A stretch of DNA of 61,226 nt from Stutzerimonas azotifigens (GTDB lineage: Bacteria; Pseudomonadota; Gammaproteobacteria; Pseudomonadales; Pseudomonadaceae), in assembly GCF_013522725.1 (NCBI RefSeq), contig NZ_JAAMRF010000014.1, positions 1 through 61,226 of the forward strand, written 5' to 3'. The stretch's first letter is position 1, and every line of letters begins with the position of its first letter. The position numbers were made by a program, and so were the translations under genes. The notes under the pieces were generated by a model, which did not search any database, was not told the DNA's origin, and saw only the letters and a program-made list of their open reading frames with translations. Positions 13,836 to 29,072 of the stretch are shown piece by piece.

Positions 13836-14639
13836 ATGGCTAAAGTATTTGCCATCGCCAACCAGAAGGGTGGTGTCGCCAAGACCACCACCTGCATCAA
13901 CCTCGCGGCGTCGCTCGTCGCGACGCGGCGGCGGGTGCTGTTGATCGACCTGGATCCACAGGGCAACGCCACGACCGGCAGCGGTGTGGATAAGTTGAAC
14001 CTGGAACATTCGATCTACGACGTGCTCATCGGCGAATGCAGCCTCGTCGATGCCATGCAGTTCTCCGAACATGGCGGTTACCAGCTGCTGCCCGCCAACC
14101 GTGATCTGACCGCCGCCGAAGTCGCGCTGCTCGATCTGCCCGCCAAGGAACATCGCTTGCGCGAGGCGCTGGCGCCGGTGCGCGAAAACTACGATTACAT
14201 CCTGATCGATTGTCCGCCCTCGCTGTCGATGCTCACCATCAACGCCCTGGTGGCATCCGACGGGGTGATCATCCCGATGCAGTGCGAATACTACGCACTC
14301 GAAGGGCTCACCGACCTGGTCAACTCGATCCAGCGCATCGGTCAGGCACTTAATCCGAGCCTGAAGATCGAAGGCCTGCTGCGCACCATGTACGACCCGC
14401 GGAGCAGCCTGACCAACGATGTGTCCGAGCAGTTGCAGGCGCATTTCGGCGATCGCCTCTACGAGACGGTGATCCCGCGCAACGTGCGCCTGGCCGAAGC
14501 GCCCAGCCACGGTATGCCGGCACTGGTCTACGACAAACAATCACGCGGCGCGCTGGCGTACCTGGCGCTGGCCAGCGAATTGTCCCGGCGTCAGCGTCGG
14601 GGCGCTCGCAGCGCCACGGTGCCTGCGTCTAACGCATAA
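13836..14639 (+). CDS. parA: Chromosome partitioning ATPase ParA (Soj)
   Basis: ParA (267 residues) is a deviant Walker ATPase that forms a nucleoid gradient and moves ParB-parS complexes. The start AKVFAIANQKGGVAKTTTCINLAASL contains the deviant Walker A with signature Lys (KGGVAKTT). DLDPQGNATTGSG and YILIDCPPSLSMLTINAL are the other ATPase motifs. It lacks an N-terminal HTH, as expected of chromosomal Soj proteins. It follows rsmG by 19 bases and precedes parB by 8. A perfect minus-strand DnaA box sits at 13985-13993 within the gene. Confidence 0.97.
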   Translation: MAKVFAIANQKGGVAKTTTCINLAASLVATRRRVLLIDLDPQGNATTGSGVDKLNLEHSIYDVLIGECSLVDAMQFSEHGGYQLLPANRDLTAAEVALLDLPAKEHRLREALAPVRENYDYILIDCPPSLSMLTINALVASDGVIIPMQCEYYALEGLTDLVNSIQRIGQALNPSLKIEGLLRTMYDPRSSLTNDVSEQLQAHFGDRLYETVIPRNVRLAEAPSHGMPALVYDKQSRGALAYLALASELSRRQRRGARSATVPASNA

Positions 14640-14647
14640 GGAATTCT

Positions 14648-15520
14648 ATGGCGACCAAAAAACGTGGCCTCGGACGCGGTCTGGATGCGCTGCTCGGCGG
14701 CGCCACCGTCACCGCCCTGCAGGAAGAGGCGGTGCAGGCCGATAGCCGCGAGCTGCAGCACCTACCGCTGGATCTGATCCAGCGGGGCAAGTATCAGCCC
14801 CGCCGCGACATGGACCCGGGCGCATTGGAGGAACTGGCGCAATCGATCAAGGCCCAGGGTGTCATGCAGCCAATCGTGGTGCGCTCGATCGGTGGCGACC
14901 GCTTCGAGATCATCGCAGGCGAACGACGCTGGAGGGCCAGCCAGCTGGCGGGTCTGGAAAAGATCCCGGCGATGGTCCGCGAGGTACCGGACGAAGCCGC
15001 GATCGCCATGGCGCTGATCGAGAACATTCAGCGCGAGGACCTTAATCCGGTCGAGGAAGCCATCGCCCTGCAGCGTCTGCAGCAGGAATTTCAGCTTACC
15101 CAGCAGCAGGTCGCCGATGCGGTGGGCAAATCGCGGGTTACCGTGAGCAATCTGCTGCGCCTGATTGCTCTACCCGAGGAGATCAAGATCCTGTTGTCGC
15201 ATGGTGATCTGGAGATGGGGCATGCCCGCGCGTTGCTCGGTTTGCCGGCCGACCAGCAGGTCGAAGGCGCGCGGCATGTTGTCGCACGAGGGCTCACGGT
15301 TAGGCAGACCGAGGCGCTCGTCAGGCAGTGGCTCAACAGCAAGGAAAAGCCCAAGGCAGAGCCGAAAAGCGATCCGGATATCACTCGGCTCGAGCAGCGG
15401 CTGGCAGAGCGTCTAGGCTCTCCGGTGCAGATCAAGCATGGTCAGAAGGGCAAGGGGCAGCTGGTTATCCGTTACAATTCCCTGGATGAGCTGCAGGGTG
15501 TGCTTGCACACATTCGTTGA
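14648..15520 (+). CDS. parB: Chromosome partitioning protein ParB (Spo0J)
   Basis: ParB (290 residues) binds parS, hydrolyses CTP and spreads as a clamp. The N-terminal KKRGLGRGLDALLGG is the ParA-stimulating tail. The CTP-binding and ParB/Srx domain includes QPIVVRSIGGDRFEIIAGERRWRA with the GERR motif. The HTH follows in LTQQQVADAVGKSRVTVSNLLRL. The C-terminal dimerisation segment ends LVIRYNSLDELQGVLAHIR. Its targets are visible in this window at 2784-2799 and 3414-3429. Confidence 0.97.
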   Translation: MATKKRGLGRGLDALLGGATVTALQEEAVQADSRELQHLPLDLIQRGKYQPRRDMDPGALEELAQSIKAQGVMQPIVVRSIGGDRFEIIAGERRWRASQLAGLEKIPAMVREVPDEAAIAMALIENIQREDLNPVEEAIALQRLQQEFQLTQQQVADAVGKSRVTVSNLLRLIALPEEIKILLSHGDLEMGHARALLGLPADQQVEGARHVVARGLTVRQTEALVRQWLNSKEKPKAEPKSDPDITRLEQRLAERLGSPVQIKHGQKGKGQLVIRYNSLDELQGVLAHIR

Positions 15521-15660
15521 AACAAAATGTTTTGTAGCTGCGGTCGGAAACAGCTCCCCGACGGTTGAACCGCACCGGGTGCGCTCCTATACTCGCCGCG
15601 CTTTTTTGATAGCGAGCAACTATTGCGTTGATGCAGACGCATGGGCAAAACGGGTCGCGA

Positions 15661-16946
<1,286 letters not shown>

Positions 16947-16998
16947 CGGATGACCGGTTCAACAACACGTTAATCACCCCACATAGAAAAAACCTTAA

Positions 16999-17247
<249 letters not shown>

Positions 17248-17340
17248 GCCCTTTCCCGGTTTCAGGCGGGGTCCGGCTGACGGGCCCTGCCGCCAAGGAA
17301 TGACAAACGCGTCGAACGAGATAGCACGAGGTAAATCGCT

Positions 17341-17811
17341 GTGAACATTAACTTGACGCTGTTCGGTCAGACGTTCGCCTTCGCTATTTTCGTCTGGTTT
17401 TGCATGAAGTTCGTATGGCCGCCGATCACCAAGGCCATGCAGGAACGCCAGAAGAAAATCGCCGAAGGTCTGGATGCCGCAGGCCGTGCGCAACAAGACC
17501 TGAAACTGGCTCAAGAGAAGGCATCCCATACCCTTCGCGAGACCCGTGACCAGGCTACCCAGATCCTCGAGCAGGCCAACAAGCAAGCCAACGCCATCGT
17601 TGAGGAAGCCAAGCAGCAGGCGCGCGCCGAAGGCGAGCGACTGGTCGCCGGTGCCCGCGCCGAGATCGAGCAGGAAGTGAATCGCGCCAAGGATCAACTG
17701 CGCAACCAGGTCGCGGCTCTCGCCGTACTGGGCGCCGAGAAGATCCTGGAGTCCCAGGTGGACGCCAAGGTTCATAACGACCTGGTCGAAAAACTGGCCT
17801 CCCAACTCTAA
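17341..17811 (+). CDS. atpF: F0F1 ATP synthase subunit b
   Basis: Subunit b (156 residues) is the peripheral stalk linking the membrane sector to F1. A single N-terminal helix ([22 protein letters not shown]) is followed by a long charged coiled coil to the C-terminus. The start is GTG at 17341 with GAGGTAAATCGCT upstream. A 93-base gap after atpE includes a GC-rich hairpin-forming segment near 17265-17294. Confidence 0.96.
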   Translation: MNINLTLFGQTFAFAIFVWFCMKFVWPPITKAMQERQKKIAEGLDAAGRAQQDLKLAQEKASHTLRETRDQATQILEQANKQANAIVEEAKQQARAEGERLVAGARAEIEQEVNRAKDQLRNQVAALAVLGAEKILESQVDAKVHNDLVEKLASQL

Positions 17812-17823
17812 GCGAGGCAAGCG

Positions 17824-18360
17824 ATGATCAATAACCAGACGCTTGCCCGGCCTTACGCCAAGGCCGCTTTCGAGCATGCCAGCGCAGCAGGCCAGACCGA
17901 GGCTTGGTCCGGCATGTTGAACCTGGCTGCTGTCGCTGTTGAAGTCCCCGAAGTCGCCGAACTGCTGAAGAATCCGCGCCTGACCAGCGAAAGCAAGGTC
18001 AAGGCGGTTATCCAGCTGTTCGGTAACGACATTGATGAAGCGTTTCGCAACTTCGTCGCCACCCTGGGCGAGCATGATCGCCTTGCGGTGCTGCCGACGA
18101 TCCGCGAGCTTTTCGAGGACCTCAAAGCGCAAGCCGAAAAGACACTCGACGTCGAGGTGCAGACTGCTTACGAGCTGAGCACCACACAACTCCAAACTTT
18201 GGCTGCCGCCCTGTCGAAGCGGCTAGATCGTACCGTCAACCCCCAGCAGGTCGTGAACCCTGCGCTGATCGGCGGCGTCGTTATCCGCGCCGGTGATGTG
18301 GTTGTCGATGGTTCGGTCCGCGGCAAACTGAGCCAGTTGGCCGAATCGTTGAAATCCTGA
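17824..18360 (+). CDS. atpH: F0F1 ATP synthase subunit delta
   Basis: Delta (178 residues) caps F1 and joins the b-stalk to alpha. N-terminal TLARPYAKAAFEHASAAGQTEAWSGML and C-terminal LIGGVVIRAGDVVVDGSVRGKLSQLAESL are family signatures. It lies 12 bases after atpF and 15 before atpA within the operon. Confidence 0.96.
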   Translation: MINNQTLARPYAKAAFEHASAAGQTEAWSGMLNLAAVAVEVPEVAELLKNPRLTSESKVKAVIQLFGNDIDEAFRNFVATLGEHDRLAVLPTIRELFEDLKAQAEKTLDVEVQTAYELSTTQLQTLAAALSKRLDRTVNPQQVVNPALIGGVVIRAGDVVVDGSVRGKLSQLAESLKS

Positions 18361-18375
18361 TTTGAGGGTCATGGC

Positions 18376-19920
18376 ATGCAGCAACTGAATCCTTCTGAGA
18401 TAAGTGAAATCATCAAGCAGCGCATCGAGAAGTCCGATGTCGCTGCCCAAGCCCGTAACGAAGGCACCGTCGTCAGCGTTTCCGACGGCATCGTGCGCAT
18501 CTACGGCCTGGCCGATGTGATGTACGGCGAGATGATCGAATTCCCCGGCGGCATCTACGGTATGGCGCTGAACCTGGAGCAGGACTCCGTCGGTGCCGTG
18601 GTGCTGGGCAGCTACCTGGGCCTGACCGAAGGTATGAGCGCCAAGTGCACCGGCCGCGTACTGGAAGTTCCAGTAGGTCCGGAACTGCTCGGCCGCGTGG
18701 TCGACGCTCTGGGCAACCCGATCGATGGCAAGGGTCCGATCAATGCGTCCGCTACTGACGCGGTCGAAAAGGTCGCCCCTGGCGTGATCTGGCGTAAGTC
18801 GGTCGACCAGCCGGTGCAGACCGGTTACAAGTCGGTCGATGCGATGATTCCGGTCGGCCGTGGCCAGCGCGAGCTGATCATTGGTGACCGTCAGATCGGC
18901 AAGACCGCCCTGGCTGTCGACGCCATCATCAACCAGCGTACCAGTGGCATCCGCTGCGTCTACGTGGCCATCGGTCAGAAGCAGTCGACCATCGCCAACG
19001 TGGTACGCAAGCTCGAAGAGCACGGCGCTCTGTCGAACACCATCGTGGTCGCCGCCAGCGCCTCGGAAGCCGCTGCACTGCAGTACCTGGCACCGTACTC
19101 CGGCTGCACCATGGGCGAGTACTTCCGTGACCGCGGGGAAGACGCGCTGATCGTGTATGACGATCTCTCCAAGCAGGCCGTGGCCTACCGCCAGATTTCC
19201 CTGCTGCTGCGCCGTCCACCGGGCCGCGAAGCCTACCCGGGCGACGTGTTCTATCTCCACAGCCGTCTGCTCGAGCGCGCTTCGCGCGTTTCCGAAGAGT
19301 ACGTCGAGAAGTTCACCAACGGCGCCGTGACCGGCAAGACCGGTTCGCTGACCGCACTGCCGCTGATCGAAACCCAGGCCGGTGACGTCTCCGCGTTCGT
19401 TCCGACCAACGTGATTTCGATCACTGACGGTCAGATCTTCCTCGAGTCGTCGATGTTCAACGCAGGCATCCGTCCGGCGGTTAACGCTGGTATTTCGGTA
19501 TCCCGCGTTGGTGGCGCCGCGCAGACCAAGATCATCAAGAAGCTGTCGGGGGGTATCCGTACCGCGCTCGCTCAGTACCGTGAACTGGCGGCCTTCGCCC
19601 AGTTCGCCTCGGACCTGGACGAAGCCACCCGCAAGCAGCTCGAGCATGGTCAGCGTGTGACCGAGCTGATGAAGCAGAAGCAGTACGCGCCGATGTCGAT
19701 TGGCGAGATGGCCGTGTCGCTGTACGCCGCAGAGCGCGGTTTCCTCACCGACGTCGAAGTGGCCAAAGTTGGTGCCTTCGAACAAGCGTTGATCTCCTAC
19801 TTCCAGCGCGAGCATGCCGCGCTGCTGGCGAAGATCAACGAGAAGGGCGACTTCAACGACGAGATCGACGCAGGCATCAAGGCCGGTATCGAGTCGTTCA
19901 AGGCTTCTCAAAGCTGGTAA
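18376..19920 (+). CDS. atpA: F0F1 ATP synthase subunit alpha
   Basis: Alpha has 514 residues, the normal length, and forms the non-catalytic nucleotide sites of the F1 hexamer. Walker A is [13 protein letters not shown] (about 169-181). The signature [14 protein letters not shown] is near 365-380. The N-terminus [22 protein letters not shown] is typical. A perfect 9-bp hairpin follows the stop codon before atpG. Confidence 0.98.
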   Translation: MQQLNPSEISEIIKQRIEKSDVAAQARNEGTVVSVSDGIVRIYGLADVMYGEMIEFPGGIYGMALNLEQDSVGAVVLGSYLGLTEGMSAKCTGRVLEVPVGPELLGRVVDALGNPIDGKGPINASATDAVEKVAPGVIWRKSVDQPVQTGYKSVDAMIPVGRGQRELIIGDRQIGKTALAVDAIINQRTSGIRCVYVAIGQKQSTIANVVRKLEEHGALSNTIVVAASASEAAALQYLAPYSGCTMGEYFRDRGEDALIVYDDLSKQAVAYRQISLLLRRPPGREAYPGDVFYLHSRLLERASRVSEEYVEKFTNGAVTGKTGSLTALPLIETQAGDVSAFVPTNVISITDGQIFLESSMFNAGIRPAVNAGISVSRVGGAAQTKIIKKLSGGIRTALAQYRELAAFAQFASDLDEATRKQLEHGQRVTELMKQKQYAPMSIGEMAVSLYAAERGFLTDVEVAKVGAFEQALISYFQREHAALLAKINEKGDFNDEIDAGIKAGIESFKASQSW

Positions 19921-19926
19921 GCCGCA

Positions 19927-19948
19927 GCGGACGCCTCCGGGCGTCCGC
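19927..19948 (+). other. Stable hairpin between atpA and atpG
   Basis: GCGGACGCC and GGCGTCCGC form a perfect 9-bp stem with a 4-base TCCG loop, starting 6 bases after the atpA stop. There is no T-run, so it looks like an mRNA stabiliser or processing site rather than a terminator. Confidence 0.7.
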
Positions 19949-19970
19949 CTGCTAACGCGATAGGTGTCAA

Positions 19971-20834
19971 ATGGCAGGCGCAAAAGAGATTCGCAGCAAG
20001 ATTGCGAGCATCAAAAGCACGCAGAAGATCACCAGCGCCATGGAAAAGGTGGCGGTCAGCAAAATGCGCAAGGCACAACTGCGCATGGCTGCCAGCCGTC
20101 CCTATGCGGAGCGGATCCGGCAGGTGATTGGCCATCTGGCCAATACCAATCCGGAATACCGCCACCCGTTCATGGTGGAGCGCCCGGTCAAGCGGGTTGG
20201 CTATATCGTCGTGTCCACCGATCGTGGTCTGTGCGGCGGCCTGAACATCAACCTGTTCAAGGCGCTGATCAAGAACATGAAGCAATGGCACGACAGCAAT
20301 GTCGAGGCCGACCTCGGTGTGATCGGTAACAAGGGCGCGAGCTTCTTCCGCAGCTACGGCGGCAACGTCATCGCAGCGATCAGCCATCTGGGCGAAGAAC
20401 CGTCGATCAACGATCTGATCGGTAGTGTGAAGGTCATGCTGGACGCCTTCAATGAAGGCCGTCTGGATCGTCTGTACCTGGTGTCGAACAAGTTCATCAA
20501 CACCATGACCCAGCAGCCGAGCGTCGAGCAATTGCTGCCGCTGGCCGCAGGCGACGATCAGACCGCACCCAAAGGTCAGTGGGATTACCTGTACGAACCC
20601 GACGCCCAGCAACTGCTGGACGCGCTGCTGGTTCGCTACATCGAGTCCCAGGTCTACCAGGCGGTGGTCGAGAACGGTGCAGCCGAACAGGCAGCTCGGA
20701 TGATCGCCATGAAGAACGCAACCGACAACGCCGGTGAGCTGATTGGCGACCTGCAACTGGTCTACAACAAGGCCCGTCAGGCTGCGATCACTCAGGAAAT
20801 TTCGGAAATCGTCGGCGGCGCTGCCGCGGTTTAA
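19971..20834 (+). CDS. atpG: F0F1 ATP synthase subunit gamma
   Basis: Gamma (287 residues) is the rotating central shaft. Its two coiled-coil ends are visible: [23 protein letters not shown] at the start and [20 protein letters not shown] at the end. The conserved [14 protein letters not shown] is near residues 82-95. Start at ATG 19971, 22 bases after the atpA-atpG hairpin. Confidence 0.97.
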   Translation: MAGAKEIRSKIASIKSTQKITSAMEKVAVSKMRKAQLRMAASRPYAERIRQVIGHLANTNPEYRHPFMVERPVKRVGYIVVSTDRGLCGGLNINLFKALIKNMKQWHDSNVEADLGVIGNKGASFFRSYGGNVIAAISHLGEEPSINDLIGSVKVMLDAFNEGRLDRLYLVSNKFINTMTQQPSVEQLLPLAAGDDQTAPKGQWDYLYEPDAQQLLDALLVRYIESQVYQAVVENGAAEQAARMIAMKNATDNAGELIGDLQLVYNKARQAAITQEISEIVGGAAAV

Positions 20835-22241
<1,407 letters not shown>

Positions 22242-22273
22242 CTGGCGCGCCCGGCGACGGGCGCCGATCAGAA

Positions 22274-22297
22274 TCTCGCCGGGGAAGCCTGGCGAGA
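22274..22297 (+). other. Hairpin between atpD and atpC
   Basis: TCTCGCC and GGCGAGA form a 7-bp stem around a 10-base loop in the 80-base atpD-atpC gap. There is no T-run, so it is unlikely to terminate. Confidence 0.5.
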
Positions 22298-22321
22298 GTC
22301 TGAACACACCGAGGCATAGGT

Positions 22322-22753
22322 ATGGCTATGACAGTCCATTGCGACATCGTCAGCGCGGAAGAAGAGCTGTTCTCGGGGCTGGTGGAAATGGTGGTTGCCC
22401 ACGGTCACCTGGGCGACATCGGTATCCTGCCAGGCCACGCGGCGCTGCTGACCGATCTCAAGCCGGGTCCGGTTCGCGTGATCAAGCAGGGTGGCGACGA
22501 GGAAGTCTTCTACATCTCCGGCGGCTTCATCGAAGTGCAGCCGAACATGGTGAAGGTTCTCGCCGATACCGCGACACGCGCCAAGGATCTGGACGAGGTT
22601 GCCGCGCAAGCTGCCGTCAAGGCGGCCGAGAAGGCGCTGCACGAGAAGGGCGCCGAGTTCGACTACGGTTCGGCTGCTGCGCAGCTGGCCGAAGCCGCAG
22701 CTCAGCTGCGTACCGTGCAGCAGATGCGCAAGAAGTTCGGTGGCCGCGGCTGA
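22322..22753 (+). CDS. atpC: F0F1 ATP synthase subunit epsilon
   Basis: Epsilon (143 residues) sits on gamma and can inhibit ATP hydrolysis. The N-terminal beta-sandwich begins [22 protein letters not shown] and includes [22 protein letters not shown]-terminal helical hairpin follows. The ATG at 22322 is preceded by GAGGCATAGGT; a second ATG at 22328 would give 141 residues. It is the last gene of the atp operon. Confidence 0.96.
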   Translation: MAMTVHCDIVSAEEELFSGLVEMVVAHGHLGDIGILPGHAALLTDLKPGPVRVIKQGGDEEVFYISGGFIEVQPNMVKVLADTATRAKDLDEVAAQAAVKAAEKALHEKGAEFDYGSAAAQLAEAAAQLRTVQQMRKKFGGRG

Positions 22754-22780
22754 TAGCGGACCGCTGCATCGCGTTGAACG

Positions 22781-22815
22781 AAAAGGGTAGCCTCGGCTAC
22801 CCTTTTTGTTTTTCC
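22781..22815 (+). terminator. Rho-independent terminator of the atp operon
   Basis: AAAAGGGTAGCC-TC-GGCTACCCTTTTTG is a strong hairpin followed by a T-rich run (TTTTTGTTTTT), starting 27 bases after the atpC stop. Confidence 0.93.
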
Positions 22816-22840
22816 TCTCCACAGAGGCCCTTGCCCACCG

Positions 22841-22869
22841 TTGAGCAATCGGCGGTGCTGGCCTAGGCT
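22841..22869 (+). promoter_or_regulatory. Possible glmU promoter
   Basis: TTGAGC (22841-22846) and TAGGCT (22864-22869) are 17 bases apart, between the atp terminator and glmU. The -10 is a modest match. Confidence 0.35.
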
Positions 22870-22899
22870 GCTTTCACGTCTGCTTCAGGATCTTCGTTC

Positions 22900-24267
22900 A
22901 TGTCCCTCGATATCGTCATCCTCGCCGCCGGCCAGGGCACGCGCATGCGTTCGGCACTGCCGAAGGTGCTGCATCCCGTCGCCGGCACGTCCATGCTCGG
23001 CCATGTCATCGAAACCGCGCGCCAGCTTAATCCACAGGGCATTCATGTGGTGATCGGCCATGGCGCCGAGAAAGTACGCGAGCAGTTGCAGGCAGCGGAC
23101 CTCAACTTCGTGGTGCAGGCCGAGCAGCTCGGCACCGGCCATGCCGTCGCTCAGGCGCTGCCGTCGCTGAGCGCCTCGCAGGTCTTGATTCTTTACGGCG
23201 ATGTGCCGCTGATCCAAGAGGAGACCCTGCAGCGACTGTTGCAACAGGTGGCTTCCGACCAGCTGGCCCTGCTTACCGTCGAGCTGGCCGACCCTACCGG
23301 CTATGGGCGAATCCTGCGCGACGCAGACGGCCAGGTGATCGCCATCGTCGAGCACAAGGACGCGACGGCCGAACAGCGCGCGGTTCGCGAAGGCAACACC
23401 GGCATTCTCGCGGTACCGGGCGAGCGCCTGGGCGACTGGCTGGGGAGGCTGTCCAACAGCAACGCCCAGGGTGAGTACTACCTGACCGATGTGATCGCCA
23501 TGGCGGTTGCCGATGGGCTGCGGGTGGCCACCGAACAGCCGACGGATGCGATGGAAGTGCAGGGCGCCAATGATCGTGCGCAGCTGTCCGAGCTCGAGCG
23601 GCATTTCCAGAAACGCGCGGCTCAGCGATTGATGAGTCAGGGAGTGACGCTGCTCGACCCGGCGCGGTTCGATCTGCGCGGCGAGGCCACGGTAGGACGC
23701 GATGTGACCATTGATATCAACGTCATTCTTGAAGGCCGTGTGGTCATCGAGGATGGCGTCAGCATTGGCCCCAACTGTGTGATCCGCGACAGCACGCTGC
23801 GCAAGGGCGCGGTAATCAAGGCCAACAGCCATCTGGAAGGCGCCGAGGTCGGAGAGGGTGCCGATTGTGGTCCGTTTGCACGCTTGCGTCCGGGCGCGGT
23901 GCTGGAGGCCAGGGCCCACGTCGGCAATTTCGTCGAAGTGAAGAATGCCCGACTGGGCGAAGGCGCCAAGGCCGGCCACCTGAGCTATCTGGGCGACGCG
24001 GAAATTGGTGCGCGCAGCAATATCGGCGCTGGCACCATCACTTGCAACTACGATGGCGCCAACAAATGGCGCACCGTATTGGGGGAGGACGTCTTTATCG
24101 GCTCCAACAGCGCGCTGGTAGCTCCGGTGAACCTCGGGGATGGCGCGACTACCGGCGCCGGCTCGACGATCACCCGCGACGTTCCGGCCCATACCCTGGC
24201 ACTCGGCCGCGCACGCCAGGCGTTGATCGAAAACTGGAGCCGTCCGCAGAAGCAGAAGAAGGACTGA
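22900..24267 (+). CDS. glmU: Bifunctional UDP-GlcNAc pyrophosphorylase / GlcN-1-P acetyltransferase GlmU
   Basis: GlmU (455 residues) acetylates glucosamine-1-phosphate and then makes UDP-GlcNAc, the precursor of peptidoglycan and LPS. The N-terminal nucleotidyltransferase starts [26 protein letters not shown]. The C-terminal half is a left-handed beta-helix of hexapeptide repeats, with the active-site region [31 protein letters not shown]. The length is standard. The gene lies after the atp terminator and before a DeoR regulator and glmS. Confidence 0.97.
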   Translation: MSLDIVILAAGQGTRMRSALPKVLHPVAGTSMLGHVIETARQLNPQGIHVVIGHGAEKVREQLQAADLNFVVQAEQLGTGHAVAQALPSLSASQVLILYGDVPLIQEETLQRLLQQVASDQLALLTVELADPTGYGRILRDADGQVIAIVEHKDATAEQRAVREGNTGILAVPGERLGDWLGRLSNSNAQGEYYLTDVIAMAVADGLRVATEQPTDAMEVQGANDRAQLSELERHFQKRAAQRLMSQGVTLLDPARFDLRGEATVGRDVTIDINVILEGRVVIEDGVSIGPNCVIRDSTLRKGAVIKANSHLEGAEVGEGADCGPFARLRPGAVLEARAHVGNFVEVKNARLGEGAKAGHLSYLGDAEIGARSNIGAGTITCNYDGANKWRTVLGEDVFIGSNSALVAPVNLGDGATTGAGSTITRDVPAHTLALGRARQALIENWSRPQKQKKD

Positions 24268-24356
24268 GTACTCCAGCGCCGCCTGCCACCAAAGTTGAGG
24301 GCATGTTCCGAGATTTTTGTCGGCTGGCTTGCGATAGGCGTGACACTATGTTTTGA

Positions 24357-24384
24357 TTCGCTTTCGTTATCTTTCGAATCGAAA
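24357..24384. promoter_or_regulatory. Putative DeoR-family operator
   Basis: ATTCG, TTTCG, TTTCG and inverted CGAAA elements are spaced at about 5, 10 and 8 bases. They lie immediately upstream of the DeoR-type gene at 24390. DeoR-family regulators often bind such TTTCG-type repeats, which suggests autoregulation. Confidence 0.5.
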
Positions 24385-24389
24385 CTTAG

Positions 24390-25163
24390 ATGTCCAAACG
24401 CAACACACCGCAGCGCCGTCACGCCATCCTTGCCTTGCTCACCGAGCAGGGCGAGGTGAGCGTGGAAGCCTTGTCCAAGCGGTTCGAGACGTCCGAAGTG
24501 ACGATCCGCAAGGACCTCGCGGCCTTGGAGAAGAACGGCTTGCTGCTACGCCGTTACGGTGGCGCAGTGCCGCTTCCCCAGGAGCTGATCGGCGAGAGCG
24601 CCCAGCCATTGTCGCCGTGGAAAGTAGCAATCGCCCGTGCCGCGGTCGGCTGCATTCGCGAGCATGCACGAATCATCGTCGACAGCGGCAGCACTACCGC
24701 GGCGATGATCGGTGAGCTGGGGCGCAAGCCCGGCCTGGTGGTCATGACCAATTCCCTTAACGTCGCCAACGCGCTGCGCGACCTGGAACACGAGCCGGTG
24801 TTGCTGATGACCGGCGGTACCTGGGACCCGCACTCCGAGTCGTTCCAGGGGCAGGTCGCCGAACAGGTTCTGCGCAGCTACGACTTCGATCAGTTGTTCA
24901 TCGGTGCCGACGGCATTGACCTGCAGCGAGGCACCACCACCTTCAACGAGCTGCTCGGTCTGTCGCGCGTCATGGCTGAAGTCGCCCGCGAGATCATCGT
25001 GCTGGCCGAAGCCGACAAGATCGGCCGCAAGATTCCGAACCTGGAGCTGCCCTGGAGCAGTATCCATACCCTCATCACCGACGAGCGCCTAGACGAACAG
25101 GCCCGCGTCGCCATCCAGGAGCGGGGCGTAAAGGTCATTTGCGCCAGCTCCGACAATTCATAG
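24390..25163 (+). CDS. DeoR-family transcriptional regulator next to glmS
   Basis: This 257-residue protein has an N-terminal DeoR-type HTH ([50 protein letters not shown]). A sugar-phosphate-sensing isomerase-like domain follows, with [16 protein letters not shown] and [12 protein letters not shown]. Its place between glmU and glmS suggests it controls amino-sugar synthesis in response to a hexosamine phosphate, as proposed for GlmR-type regulators in pseudomonads. It ends 11 bases before glmS and is probably cotranscribed with it. Confidence 0.9.
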   Translation: MSKRNTPQRRHAILALLTEQGEVSVEALSKRFETSEVTIRKDLAALEKNGLLLRRYGGAVPLPQELIGESAQPLSPWKVAIARAAVGCIREHARIIVDSGSTTAAMIGELGRKPGLVVMTNSLNVANALRDLEHEPVLLMTGGTWDPHSESFQGQVAEQVLRSYDFDQLFIGADGIDLQRGTTTFNELLGLSRVMAEVAREIIVLAEADKIGRKIPNLELPWSSIHTLITDERLDEQARVAIQERGVKVICASSDNS

Positions 25164-25174
25164 GAGAGCCACCT

Positions 25175-27025
25175 ATGTGCGGCATCGTGGGCGCTATCGC
25201 CGAGCGCAATATCATCGCCATCCTTCTCGAAGGCCTCAAGCGTCTCGAATACAGGGGTTACGACAGTGCCGGTTTCGCCGTCATCGACGGCGAGGGCCAT
25301 TTGCAGCGGCTGCGCCGCCTGGGCAAGGTGGCCGAGCTGGAGCAGGCCCAGCGGCAGGAGCCACTGGCCGGCCGGATGGGGATCGCCCACACGCGCTGGG
25401 CCACCCATGGCGCGCCGAGCGAACGCAACGCACACCCGCATTTTTCCGGGAGCGAACTGGCGGTGGTGCACAACGGCATCATCGAAAACCATGAGGCCCT
25501 GCGCAAGGCGCTCAAGGCCCAGGGCTACGTGTTCACTTCCGAGACCGACACCGAAGTGATCGTCCATCTGCTGGACCACAAGCTCAAAGCGACAGGCGAT
25601 CTGACCGACGCGCTCAAGGCCGCGGTCAAGGAGCTGCACGGTGCCTACGGGCTGTCGGTGATCAGCGCCGCCCAGCCGGATCGCCTGCTGGCCGCGCGCA
25701 GCGGCAGCCCGTTGGTAATCGGGCTGGGGCTGGGAGAAAACTTCCTGGCCTCCGACCAGCTCGCGCTGCGCCAGGTGACCGACCGCTTCATGTACTTGGA
25801 GGAGGGCGATATCGCCGAGATTCGCCGGGACAGCGTGCAGGTCTGGGATACGGCCGGGCAGCCGGTCGAGCGCGAGACGGTGCAGTATCACGAGGGCGCC
25901 GAGGCTGCCGACAAAGGGGTCTACCGGCATTTTATGCTCAAGGAGATCCACGAGCAGCCCAGCGTCGTGCAGCGCACCCTGGAAGGTCGCCTGGGTGATG
26001 CTCAAGTGCTGGTCGAGGCGTTCGGCCCGCAGGCCGGGGAGCTGTTCGCCCGGGTGCGCAACGTGCAGATCGTCGCCTGCGGAACCAGCTACCACGCCGG
26101 CATGGTCGCGCGTTACTGGCTCGAAGAGCTGGCCGGGATTCCCTGCCAGGTCGAGGTGGCCAGCGAGTTTCGCTACCGCCGGGTGGTGGTGCAGCCCGAT
26201 ACGCTGTTCGTGACCATTTCCCAGTCCGGTGAAACCGCCGATACCCTGGCGGCCCTGCGTAACGCCAAGGCGCGCAGCGAAGGGGAGGGGCGCTACCTGG
26301 CTAGCCTGGCGATCTGCAACGTGGGCATCAGCTCGCTGGTACGCGAGTCGGATCTGACCCTGTTGACCCAGGCCGGCCCGGAAATCGGCGTCGCCTCCAC
26401 CAAGGCGTTCACCACTCAGCTGGTGGCGCTGATGCTGCTGACACTGTCGCTCGGACGCAGCCGCGGCACCCTGGCGCAAGGAGTCGAGGCCGAGCTTGTG
26501 GCCGAGCTCCGGCGCTTGCCGACCCGCCTGGACGAGGCGCTGGCGATGGACCCGAGCGTGCAGACGATCTCGGAGCATTTCGCCGAGAAACACCACACGC
26601 TGTTCCTGGGCCGCGGCGCGCAGTATCCGGTGGCGATGGAAGGGGCGCTCAAGCTCAAGGAAATTTCCTACATCCACGCCGAGGCGTATCCGGCCGGCGA
26701 GCTCAAGCACGGCCCGTTGGCCCTGGTCGATGCGGACATGCCAGTGGTGACGGTGGCACCAAACAACGAGCTGGTGGAGAAGCTCAAGTCCAATCTGCAG
26801 GAAGTGCGCGCCCGCGGTGGCGAACTCATCGTGTTTTCCGACCGAGAGGTGGGTATCGAAACCGGCGAGGGCACCTATGTGGTGGAGATGCCGCACATCC
26901 ACGATGCCCTGGCACCGATCCTCTATACCCTGCCGCTGCAACTGCTGTCCTACCACGTGGCGGTGCTGCGCGGCACCGATGTGGATCAGCCGCGCAACCT
27001 CGCCAAGTCGGTGACGGTTGAGTAG
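25175..27025 (+). CDS. glmS: Glutamine-fructose-6-phosphate aminotransferase GlmS
   Basis: GlmS (616 residues) makes glucosamine-6-phosphate from fructose-6-phosphate and glutamine. The ATG at 25175 is chosen because the mature protein must begin with the catalytic Cys of [11 protein letters not shown], and TAGGAGAG precedes it. The glutaminase domain (1 to about 240) includes [13 protein letters not shown]. Two SIS domains follow, with [16 protein letters not shown] and [16 protein letters not shown]. The C-terminus ends [11 protein letters not shown], typical of the family. The start of the gene follows the DeoR gene closely. Confidence 0.97.
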   Translation: MCGIVGAIAERNIIAILLEGLKRLEYRGYDSAGFAVIDGEGHLQRLRRLGKVAELEQAQRQEPLAGRMGIAHTRWATHGAPSERNAHPHFSGSELAVVHNGIIENHEALRKALKAQGYVFTSETDTEVIVHLLDHKLKATGDLTDALKAAVKELHGAYGLSVISAAQPDRLLAARSGSPLVIGLGLGENFLASDQLALRQVTDRFMYLEEGDIAEIRRDSVQVWDTAGQPVERETVQYHEGAEAADKGVYRHFMLKEIHEQPSVVQRTLEGRLGDAQVLVEAFGPQAGELFARVRNVQIVACGTSYHAGMVARYWLEELAGIPCQVEVASEFRYRRVVVQPDTLFVTISQSGETADTLAALRNAKARSEGEGRYLASLAICNVGISSLVRESDLTLLTQAGPEIGVASTKAFTTQLVALMLLTLSLGRSRGTLAQGVEAELVAELRRLPTRLDEALAMDPSVQTISEHFAEKHHTLFLGRGAQYPVAMEGALKLKEISYIHAEAYPAGELKHGPLALVDADMPVVTVAPNNELVEKLKSNLQEVRARGGELIVFSDREVGIETGEGTYVVEMPHIHDALAPILYTLPLQLLSYHVAVLRGTDVDQPRNLAKSVTVE

Positions 27026-27128
27026 GGTTCGTCAGGAGTAGGGAAGAGTCAGTTGACCTGCCGGCCAGAGGCGGCGTATTGAATGGGGGTCCGCTTGCCT
27101 TACCCAGGCAGCACGGCGAGACAGGCCT

Positions 27129-29072
<1,944 letters not shown>

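Noticed and set aside
18223..19983. Long open frame opposite atpA (586 codons)
   Set aside because: Antisense shadow of a highly biased GC gene; no family signature.
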